From: Faecalibacterium sp. UBA1771
GTDB lineage: Bacteria > Bacillota > Clostridia > Oscillospirales > Ruminococcaceae
Length of the DNA stretch: 20,344 nt
NCBI GenBank assembly: GCA_002315315.1
Contig: DCGT01000019.1
Location: 170 to 20,513 of the forward strand
Direction of reading: 5' to 3'
Below are positions 15,501 through 20,344 of the stretch, in pieces. Below the pieces are notes generated by a model. That model saw only the letters and a program-made list of their open reading frames with translations. It was not told the origin of the DNA and searched no databases. The first letter of the stretch is position 1. Each line of letters starts with the position of its first letter. The translations under genes and the position numbers were made by a program.

Positions 15501-16750
15501 TGCGTCGGAATTTCCATGGTAAAGTCGCTGACGGTCTTTTCTCCGTCGTCGGTGGAGGCTGCCATCGGGACGTGATTATAGGTGTCATAATAACCGCTGC
15601 GCTGTTCCGGAAAGTTAAACTGTCTCGAGAACTCGGCGGGTGACATTGCCGACTGACGGGCATTTGCCGCTCTCTCCTCACGACGGCGTGTCTCGGCTCT
15701 GCCTCGCATCATACCGTCAAGCTCGGATTTCATAGACGGAAACTGAGAGGTTACCTGCTTGATAAAGCCGTTGAGCTGGTCATCGAGTGAACGGGTATCC
15801 TCCGGCTGTGCATAGATAAGCTCGTTCTGATTGTAACCGGGGTCGCCGACGGGAGCGCGGCGGGAAAACTCATTTTGATTTCTCTGCCTATTGTCGGCAT
15901 TATTCTGACGCAAGCCGAAAAATGACCGGCGGTCTGAGACGGGCTGATCGTTATACTGCTGTCCCTGCTGATATCCCTGCGAATTATACTGAACATTCGA
16001 CTGTGCGCTCTGCGGTATTCCGAACTGACCCGTCGGCTGCTGAATCGGATAAGCGCCCGTATTGTAATTGTCGGCGGGACGGTATGCACTCTGCTGTTGT
16101 ACACCGTAATTATTTGTATTAATACCGAACTGAGCTGTTCCCTGCGGTACGGCACTGTACGCACCGTTCAGACTGAACTGACCGGTCGCCTGCTGGCGGC
16201 TCTGATACTGTTGCTGAACGGGATAACTCTGCTGTACCGGAACGGAATACTGATTTGTCGGCTGCTGTATCGCCGTAAACTGCGTTGTTCCCTGCTGTAC
16301 ACCGTACTGCACCGGCGCCTGATAGGTCGGCGCGGGCTGTACCGGTGCGTACTGTGTCGGCTGTACCGGAGCAAACGAGGTTGTGGTCTGCACCGGAGCG
16401 AATTGAGCCGTTCCCTGCGGCACATTGTACTGCACGGCAGGCGGCTGATAGGATGATGCCGGCTGTACCGGCTGTACCGACGTATACTGCGGCTGTATCG
16501 GCGCAAAGGACGTTGTTGCCTGCACAGGATACTGAGCGCCTGACTGAGTCGGCCGGATATAGTTCTGAACCTGATAACCGCTGTCGACATATCCCGTCTG
16601 CCCGTAACTCGCCGCATTGTAAGCGGGAGCGGGACTGTACGGTGTCCCCAATTGCCGGTCATCGTAATATGCGCCGTTCGGCTGTACGCCGTAAGCGCTG
16701 TTCATAACGCCCGCAGTAGTATCGAAAGGGTACCCACGATTGTCCGCCAT
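12557..16750 (-). CDS. Giant disordered protein with C-terminal pseudo-ABC ATPase domain
   Basis: A 1397-residue protein that I do not recognise as a named family. Residues 1-320 are Y/Q/P-rich and disordered, with a recurring T-x-Q-F motif (F at 117, 158, 192, 208, 243, then 550 and 569). Residues 320-720 are A/R/Q/P-rich. Residues 745-875 carry four copies of a helical motif like YSAMLRRYL. Residues about 1100-1397 align by eye with an ABC-2 exporter ATPase. TSFVSDYPLDVYILLKSI (1132-1149) sits where the P-loop segment should be. LSRTKR (1226-1231) replaces the signature, and CVVLNIR (1247-1253) replaces Walker B. NH1286 is near the H-loop, and VPVQKNFENAFENM near the end matches the usual C-terminal extension. 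Nucleotide hydrolysis is unlikely. The start ATG at 16750 has CGGAG 9 bases upstream. Confidence 0.85.
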   Translation of the reverse strand: MADNRGYPFDTTAGVMNSAYGVQPNGAYYDDRQLGTPYSPAPAYNAASYGQTGYVDSGYQVQNYIRPTQSGAQYPVQATTSFAPIQPQYTSVQPVQPASSYQPPAVQYNVPQGTAQFAPVQTTTSFAPVQPTQYAPVQPAPTYQAPVQYGVQQGTTQFTAIQQPTNQYSVPVQQSYPVQQQYQSRQQATGQFSLNGAYSAVPQGTAQFGINTNNYGVQQQSAYRPADNYNTGAYPIQQPTGQFGIPQSAQSNVQYNSQGYQQGQQYNDQPVSDRRSFFGLRQNNADNRQRNQNEFSRRAPVGDPGYNQNELIYAQPEDTRSLDDQLNGFIKQVTSQFPSMKSELDGMMRGRAETRRREERAANARQSAMSPAEFSRQFNFPEQRSGYYDTYNHVPMAASTDDGEKTVSDFTMEIPTQDIIRAANAAANAQRQARSAANARQEQNRVRQPSAPSANAVQRAFTGEQINRNAARAAQTRTTARQAAARQPAAPEARTSAQQTAANAERDMLAAMNQARSAASQRTAAQQASRTPPAAHRAQTPTHTQSTGRFNVPVVGQQQRPPMGHTAQFTVSQNAQQRSAPAPASRTVEMQIPQTQPQAPVQAQVQPQPPAEQKKESAPAVTVEKPVAKAPQTEPVSDFIKNTVNKPEPERKPMTATQQLAANLTYEDSGFRVPKKRTKEEPKQTDTGLMQFTPMTDILRERQSNTEEIHGFNDIHGFAENLGTMPSFGTAASDLYENADTDVKPANTEPRYNDILNKYIDNKAAEVPASEQTAEVKTSDKPVEPATDETKTAEPVKTETAAPAEKKREISHEYSAMLRRYLDASAEEKKDNTPTPSEGARYSESLNRFIGNTETKTSETKDDFAAMLNRFKADSIISGSEAADGWDDFKSQIKTDETPALEEATVPVSTVVKNFETAALDFVPNVSEQQNVPAKAATTTIETVKPESIAAVEPVEETKQDFADFALFDNEGMSLGTGVAANTFTPTAADEEIDFAAAILEDLKSEREDKQTERRVMSIEPIEQEHVEPTVQEQPVEAVAEQINEQPQAEDFNRYQNIVQDSVELYADEQIADIDVNEMIPVYTAANLFEPGERSYISVNNATSEYKLRFRGNERRSAFTGMNFDIPEYSCTSFVSDYPLDVYILLKSIGTGKGLESGAINNVHGNRRMLYIENDDMVPGGMTAMQFLMYCLSEVREWSVAKQERVLNTFTRVGLESVAVTRTEDLSRTKRVMLLLIAALYSSIIDCVVLNIRKLVTDESEEQSFFDIIRLLHENGMTVLLAGVNHRLASAVSSRIVGLKNGQQKFNGSYYDFVSSYCKDLLYFETYDESIVYNIGQQLPEYTMVGNQLGGYVIRAELYEPSEIKRIIATLVNCGIDERTIVPVQKNFENAFENMVR
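15955..16680. repeat. Degenerate low-complexity repeat tract in the pseudo-ABC gene
   Basis: On the plus strand this tract is built from recurring units such as GGCTGTACCGG and CTGCTGTAC, which encode Q, P, Y, V and T-rich text on the minus strand (for example TTSFAPVQP and APVQPAPTYQ). The units are imperfect and of mixed length, so this is a diverged coding repeat, not a perfect tandem array. Such tracts tend to vary in length between strains. Confidence 0.7.
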
Positions 16751-16790
16751 AATAATAAACTCCGATAGCTATAGAATAGGTTAAACGCAT

Positions 16791-16840
16791 GGGCAAGCTT
16801 ATGCCCGTGTCCGAGCGGAATAAATTTCCGTAAATCGGAC
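16791..16840 (-). other. Two hairpins between the first two genes of the pseudo-ABC operon
   Basis: In the 99-base gap two hairpins follow each other. GTCCGA/TCGGAC (16809-16814 and 16835-16840) holds an inner CGGAA/TTCCG stem. GGGCA/TGCCC (16791-16795 and 16802-16806) comes next on the minus strand. No T-run follows either, so they may act as a partial terminator or a processing/stability site that sets different levels for the small and the giant protein. Confidence 0.45.
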
Positions 16841-16849
16841 TGAGAAAAA

Positions 16850-17098
16850 TTACAGAGAGAATAAACCAAGAACATTAAACTGCTGTCCCGAATTGAGTGT
16901 GCCTATATAAGACGCCGCAAAAACAAAGACAAGCGACATCAATAGTGCAATAAAGACCGACAGCGCGATTTTGCCGCCTACCGAGGGACGCTTCATAGGT
17001 TCCCACGGCTCGTTGGTATCGTACTGTTTCCTTTCTTTTTCGCGTGAAATCTCATCTCGCATCTGCTGTATTTCGTCTGTTTCCACGTTTCTTTCCAT
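16850..17098 (-). CDS. Small single-pass membrane protein, first gene of the pseudo-ABC operon
   Basis: An 82-residue protein of unknown family. It has a strongly charged N-terminal half (about 1-42, with ETDEIQQMRDEISREKERKQ likely helical), one membrane segment (about 43-65, GKIALSVFIALLMSLVFVF) and a short polar tail. With no signal peptide and positive residues before the segment, the N-terminus should be cytoplasmic. I chose ATG 17098 because AGGTG precedes it; an in-frame ATG at 17122 has no ribosome binding site and starts inside the leader. It stands 99 bases ahead of the giant pseudo-ABC gene and is transcribed from an extended -10 promoter. Its role is unknown; a regulatory or assembly subunit of the membrane complex would fit. 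Confidence 0.75.
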   Translation of the reverse strand: MERNVETDEIQQMRDEISREKERKQYDTNEPWEPMKRPSVGGKIALSVFIALLMSLVFVFAASYIGTLNSGQQFNVLGLFSL

Positions 17099-17143
17099 AA
17101 TTGCACCTACATATATTTTCAAATGATTTGATATTTATAATTG

Positions 17144-17152
17144 ATTATAACA
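17144..17152 (-). promoter_or_regulatory. Extended -10 promoter of the pseudo-ABC operon
   Basis: On the minus strand the sequence TGT-TATAAT gives a perfect -10 (17144-17149) with the extended TGn element (17150-17152). The matching -35 position is only T-rich. The leader to the ATG at 17098 would be about 40 bases. It is divergent from the csoR promoter. Confidence 0.65.
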
Positions 17153-17273
17153 TATAACAAATAAAAAAACATTACTAATTACAACTTTCTGTATAAATTT
17201 TTTTCTTATTTTGTGGGAAATTTTACGCTTTTTTGTCTGATACGCACAATTTGACTATTCGGAGAGTTTATGC

Positions 17274-17302
17274 TTGACCAAAGACCTCAAGGACGATATA
17301 CT
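17274..17302 (+). promoter_or_regulatory. Promoter of the csoR-ATPase operon
   Basis: TTGACC (17274-17279), an exact 17-base spacer and TATACT (17297-17302) form a near-consensus sigma-A promoter. The operator begins 2 bases after the -10, so repressor binding would cover the start site. Confidence 0.8.
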
Positions 17303-17304
17303 AT

Positions 17305-17325
17305 ATATACCCTATGGGGGTATAT
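17305..17325. promoter_or_regulatory. CsoR-type operator
   Basis: An inverted repeat with 8-bp arms ATATACCC (17305-17312) and GGGTATAT (17318-17325) around TATGG. The core TACCCTATGGGGGTA has the G/C-tract pseudo-palindrome known from copper-responsive CsoR operators. It overlaps the expected transcription start and lies 17 bases before the csoR ATG, so CsoR probably represses its own operon. Confidence 0.85.
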
Positions 17326-17341
17326 GATATGGGAGGGTAAT

Positions 17342-17620
17342 ATGGAAAATCACAGCAGAAACAGCGACGCTATTCTGCGCCGACTGCACCGAATAGAGGG
17401 TCAGATTAAAGGCATCTGTCTTATGGTAGAGGACGACCGCTCGTGCGTCGATATCATAACACAGCTTTCCGCCGTCAACGCCGCGGTGACCTCGGTCGCG
17501 CGCGAGGTGCTGAACGGTCATATAGAACACTGTGTGGTAGAGGGCATAAAGAACGGCGATGAGGGAAACACCGTAAAGCGTCTTGAGCAGGCGGTCAACT
17601 GCTTTGCCAAGCTGAAATGA
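17342..17620 (+). CDS. csoR: CsoR family metal-sensing repressor
   Basis: A 92-residue all-helical repressor of the CsoR/RcnR (DUF156) family, which releases DNA when it binds its metal. The family start ILRRLHRIEGQIKGI and the three copper ligands of CsoR are present as C35, H60 and C64 (in RSCVDII and GHIEHCV). That favours a Cu(I)-type site over the RcnR nickel or CstR sulfide sites. C26 and C87 are extra. An in-frame ATG at 17270 would place the start upstream of the operator. ATG 17342, with GGGAGGG 6 bases upstream, is far better. It is followed after 6 bases by the P-type ATPase gene. Confidence 0.93.
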   Translation: MENHSRNSDAILRRLHRIEGQIKGICLMVEDDRSCVDIITQLSAVNAAVTSVAREVLNGHIEHCVVEGIKNGDEGNTVKRLEQAVNCFAKLK

Positions 17621-17626
17621 GGCATT

Positions 17627-19501
17627 ATGAAAATTATGAAAGCTTTTATTGATTCAAAGGACGAAAAAACGCTTCTGATAAAAAAACTGATTGTAATATT
17701 TTTGTCGGCGGTATTCTTTGCGCTCGGTATGATTTACCGCGACCTGTGGCTCGGCATAGCGTTTTCCGTTATCTGCTATCTGCTGTGCGGAACGGAGCAT
17801 TTAATCGAAACAGGCGACAGCATAATTCATTTTGAGCCTTTTAATGAGGATTTTCTGATGACCGCTGCAACAATAGGCGCGGCGGTGCTCGGTGAATGGT
17901 CGGAGGCGGCGGCAGTAATGCTGTTGTTCGATATCGGCGAATGGCTTGAGGATTTCGCCGTAGACCGTTCAAGAGACAATATTGCCGATTTAATGGATTT
18001 GAAATCCGACACCGCTCACGTTATGCGCGGTGGCGAGCTGATAACGGTCGATCCTTCCGAAATCGCAGTAGGCGAAACAATCGTTGTAAAGCCTTATGAA
18101 AAAATACCGCTCGACGGTATAGTGGCAGACGGCGAATGCCGTGTTGATTTAAGCCGCCTAACCGGTGAAAGTGTCCCCGTGCTAAAAAAGGCGGGCGACG
18201 ATGTACTGTCGGGCAGTCTTTGCACCGACACCCCTCTTACGGTAAGGGTAACGGCGGAATATTCACAATCGACCGCAGCTAAATTAATTGCGCTCACCGA
18301 GCAGGCACAGCAAAGCCGTGCGAAAAGCGAAAAATTCATTACGAAATTTTCCAAAATATACACCCCTGCCGTAGTCATTGCGGCAGTCGTTGTCGCCCTC
18401 GGTGCTCCGATTGTGACCGGTTCGTTTGATTTTACCAAATGGATTTATGTTGCTCTGAACTTTCTGATTATATCGTGTCCCTGCGCTTTGGTCATTTCGA
18501 TACCGCTCACCTTTGCGGCGGGCATCGGAGGCGCATCAAAGGCGGGAATACTCGTAAAAGGCTCGGACTATCTTGAAACACTCAGCCGGGTCGGAACAGT
18601 GGCGTTCGATAAAACGGGTACGCTCACTGAAGGCGTGTTTGAAGTCACCGAAATCATCCCCGCCGACGGTTTTGACCAAGACACCGTGCTGTCGGCAGCG
18701 GTAGGAGCCGAGAGAATGTCCAACCACCCCATCGCGCTGTCTATATGCCGCAGTGCCGCAAGCATAAATGTTGACTCATCTAATCAGCGTGATATTGCAG
18801 GTCAGGGCGTTACGGCAAACGTAGGCGGTAGAAACGTTGCCGTCGGCAAGCCGTCTCTTATGCGCTCGCTCGGTATTGACTGTGAATTGCCCGAAAGTAA
18901 AGGGACTGCGGCGTATGTGGCGGTGAACGGTAAATTTGCGGGAATCATCAGACTCGGCGACCGCATAAAGGCGACATCGGAATATGCCGTAAAGGCTCTC
19001 GGTCAGATGGGCATAAAAACCGTTATGCTGACCGGCGATACGCTTACAGCCGCAAAGCCGATTGCCGACAAAATCGGAACGGATGAGCTGTGTGCCGAGC
19101 TGCTGCCTCAGGATAAGCTGTCGATAATCGGTGAAATGAAAAGCAAATCCGACCGACCTGTTGCCTTTGCGGGCGACGGAATAAACGATGCTCCCGTTCT
19201 TACCGCTGCAGGCGTGGGAATTGCCATGGGAGGCATGGGCTCTGCGGCAGCAGTGGAAGCTGCTGATATCGTTCTTATGAACGACAGACCTTCAGATATT
19301 GCTCTTGCAATACGCATTGCAAAGAAGACTATGAGAATAGTAAGGGAAAATGTAATATTCTCCCTTGGTATAAAGCTTGTGGTTCTGGTTCTTGCAGCCT
19401 TCGGATATTCATCCATGTGGCTTGCTGAATTTGCAGATGTAGGCGTTTGCCTTCTTGCAATCCTTAATTCCATGAGAGCGCTGAGAATTAGTAAAGATTA
19501 A
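17627..19501 (+). CDS. Heavy-metal P1B-type ATPase (Zn/Cd/Pb-like)
   Basis: A 624-residue metal efflux ATPase of the cytoplasmic membrane. Motifs in order: an actuator TGES, the transmembrane metal site C284-P-C286 in ISCPCALVIS, the phosphorylation site D328-KTGT, TGDT, and GDGINDAP. K583 and D604 in the last two membrane segments stand 21 residues apart, as in ZntA, and mark the P1B-2 class for Zn, Cd and Pb. There is no N-terminal metal-binding domain and no CxxC. GAGG lies 4 bases before ATG 17627 and 13 before ATG 17636, so the start is uncertain by three codons. Codon use changes sharply near position 19200 (about residue 525). The stop overlaps the opposite-strand stop of the next gene. 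Confidence 0.93.
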   Translation: MKIMKAFIDSKDEKTLLIKKLIVIFLSAVFFALGMIYRDLWLGIAFSVICYLLCGTEHLIETGDSIIHFEPFNEDFLMTAATIGAAVLGEWSEAAAVMLLFDIGEWLEDFAVDRSRDNIADLMDLKSDTAHVMRGGELITVDPSEIAVGETIVVKPYEKIPLDGIVADGECRVDLSRLTGESVPVLKKAGDDVLSGSLCTDTPLTVRVTAEYSQSTAAKLIALTEQAQQSRAKSEKFITKFSKIYTPAVVIAAVVVALGAPIVTGSFDFTKWIYVALNFLIISCPCALVISIPLTFAAGIGGASKAGILVKGSDYLETLSRVGTVAFDKTGTLTEGVFEVTEIIPADGFDQDTVLSAAVGAERMSNHPIALSICRSAASINVDSSNQRDIAGQGVTANVGGRNVAVGKPSLMRSLGIDCELPESKGTAAYVAVNGKFAGIIRLGDRIKATSEYAVKALGQMGIKTVMLTGDTLTAAKPIADKIGTDELCAELLPQDKLSIIGEMKSKSDRPVAFAGDGINDAPVLTAAGVGIAMGGMGSAAAVEAADIVLMNDRPSDIALAIRIAKKTMRIVRENVIFSLGIKLVVLVLAAFGYSSMWLAEFADVGVCLLAILNSMRALRISKD

Positions 19502-20247
19502 TCAATTCCCCTGAGCTGAACGCCGGGGGAATATTTTTTTGCAATTTCAAGAAGTACCTTCATGGTGTCATTGGAATGAGCACTGTAGCCTGTTCGAAGG
19601 ACTTCTCCGGAATCCTTAAAGCCCTGAAGAAAATAATGGCCAACAGGTCCAACGGCTTTGGCCATTTCCTCAATGTCTTCTGCTGTATGAAGCTCTTTAA
19701 CAATTGTGGATCTGAATTCAAAGTCGAAGGATGGATTATGTGCTTTATGCTCCTTAAGAATATCCATGGATTCCTTAATCTTTGAAATCAGAATCTGTGC
19801 CTTATCCTCTTCGATTCCTATGGTCTTTGGATAGGATGCCCAGGAATTCTTCACATCCATTGCCACATAATCAACAAGTCCAAGGTCAAGAAGTTCTTTA
19901 AGCTTTTCGGGATAGGTTCCGTTGGTATCAAGCTTAATGCCGAATCCAAGCGCCCTTACCTTTATAAATAATTCTTTTATTCCCTGCTGCATAAGAGGTT
20001 CGCCTCCTGTTACCGCAAGGCCCGTCAGACGCCCGAAACGGCCCGAAAGAAAGTCCAAAAGCCATTCTTCGCTGACAAGTCCCTCCATATTGCTTCCGTC
20101 GGATTTTACGGCGATTCCTTCCTCTTCAACAAGAGGCGCATTATGGCAGAAGGGGCATCTTAGATTACAGCCCGGGGTAAATATGGTTGCTGCGCAGCGG
20201 CCTGGAAAATCCAGCAGCGTTAATTTCTGTATTCCTGCTATCTGCAT
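19498..20247 (-). CDS. nrdG: Anaerobic ribonucleotide reductase activating protein (radical SAM)
   Basis: A 249-residue radical SAM enzyme of the NrdG type (the longer, pyruvate-formate-lyase-activase-like form). It uses a 4Fe-4S cluster and S-adenosylmethionine to put a glycyl radical on the oxygen-sensitive class III ribonucleotide reductase. The cluster motif C27-NLR-C31-PF-C34 is intact. GGEPLMQ (SAM-binding glycine motif) and KLDTNG follow as usual. I chose ATG 20247, with AGGAG 11 bases upstream; an in-frame TTG at 20268 lies ahead of that site. The partner nrdD is not in the window. The stop overlaps the ATPase stop tail to tail with no terminator between. Codon use (CTT, TCC, AGA) differs from most of the window. 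Closely related activases for other glycyl radical enzymes are an alternative. Confidence 0.88.
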   Translation of the reverse strand: MQIAGIQKLTLLDFPGRCAATIFTPGCNLRCPFCHNAPLVEEEGIAVKSDGSNMEGLVSEEWLLDFLSGRFGRLTGLAVTGGEPLMQQGIKELFIKVRALGFGIKLDTNGTYPEKLKELLDLGLVDYVAMDVKNSWASYPKTIGIEEDKAQILISKIKESMDILKEHKAHNPSFDFEFRSTIVKELHTAEDIEEMAKAVGPVGHYFLQGFKDSGEVLRTGYSAHSNDTMKVLLEIAKKYSPGVQLRGID

Positions 20248-20287
20248 TGTTCCTTCTCCTGAATTCAAAACTAATCTCCAATTTTAT

Positions 20288-20315
20288 ATAATAATATGAT
20301 ACAATAATATGTCAA
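20288..20315 (-). promoter_or_regulatory. Promoter of nrdG
   Basis: On the minus strand a perfect TTGACA (20310-20315), 16-base spacer and TATTAT (20288-20293) lie about 40 bases upstream of the nrdG start. ATTATA one base further is an alternative -10 with spacer 17. Confidence 0.65.
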
Positions 20316-20334
20316 ACAATGTTAATAATCAAGC

Positions 20335-20340
20335 AGGAGG
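20335..20340 (+). promoter_or_regulatory. Ribosome binding site of a divergent gene beyond the window
   Basis: AGGAGG at 20335-20340, four bases from the right edge, is a consensus Shine-Dalgarno site on the plus strand. The start codon would lie just outside the window, divergent from nrdG. Confidence 0.5.
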
Positions 20341-20344
20341 TAAG

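Noticed and set aside
14603..15643. A 346-codon plus-strand open frame
   Set aside because: It runs antisense through the low-complexity part of the giant gene, is rich in C, R, L and G with no domain, and has no ribosome binding site. The minus-strand frame is open over 4.2 kb and has domains at its end.
15955..16680. A CRISPR-like or perfect tandem array
   Set aside because: The repeated units are short, imperfect, of irregular spacing and in frame with the coding sequence. They are coding low complexity.
17270..17341. An N-terminal extension of CsoR starting at ATG 17270
   Set aside because: It would place the start codon upstream of the promoter -10 and operator; the family start and a strong Shine-Dalgarno support ATG 17342.

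Overview
The window reads as chromosomal DNA of an anaerobic, low-to-mid GC Firmicute of the class Clostridia, probably an Oscillospiraceae/Ruminococcaceae-type gut bacterium. The reasons are a T-box-controlled threonyl-tRNA synthetase, the Gram-positive Asp23-FakA-RecG block, RNase Y, a CsoR-type metal sensor and an oxygen-sensitive NrdG-type radical SAM activase. This is inferred from gene content, not from a marker gene. I see no rRNA, tRNA, CRISPR array or insertion sequence.

Layout. At 1-996 (minus) is the N-terminal two thirds of RNase Y, cut by the window edge. The 596-base gap 997-1592 holds a GC-rich palindrome and then a threonine T-box leader with its terminator, in front of thrS (1593-3491). 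After a strong terminator comes a plus-strand operon: asp23/gls24-like (3713), fakA (4092), recG (5723), a D,D-carboxypeptidase (7756) and a GNAT acetyltransferase (9071), packed with 1-base stop/start overlaps at two junctions. A 15-bp bidirectional terminator at 9590-9643 separates it from a minus-strand pair with its own near-consensus promoter: an AlkD-like DNA glycosylase and a GyrI-like protein. In characterised systems relatives of these two protect cells from cyclopropane-type DNA alkylators.

The most unusual region is the minus-strand operon 17098 to 11118. It encodes an 82-residue single-pass membrane protein, a 1397-residue protein and a 479-residue polytopic membrane protein. The large protein has about 1000 residues of low-complexity, motif-repeating disordered sequence fused to a C-terminal domain that aligns by eye, block for block, with an ABC-2 exporter ATPase. 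It lacks the P-loop, signature and Walker B residues, so it looks like a pseudo-ABC ATPase. The membrane partner looks permease-like and carries an extracytoplasmic domain resembling a signal peptidase fold without the catalytic serine. I know of no described system with this make-up.

Divergently, 17274-19501 is a self-contained metal-resistance unit: a sigma-A promoter, a CsoR-type operator over its start site, csoR, and a P1B-type ATPase. The ATPase has the membrane residues of Zn/Cd/Pb pumps although the sensor and operator look copper-type. From about 19200 to the right edge codon choice changes abruptly in the middle of the ATPase gene and stays changed through the NrdG-type activase (19498-20247). 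This points to a recombination junction or a chimeric assembly.
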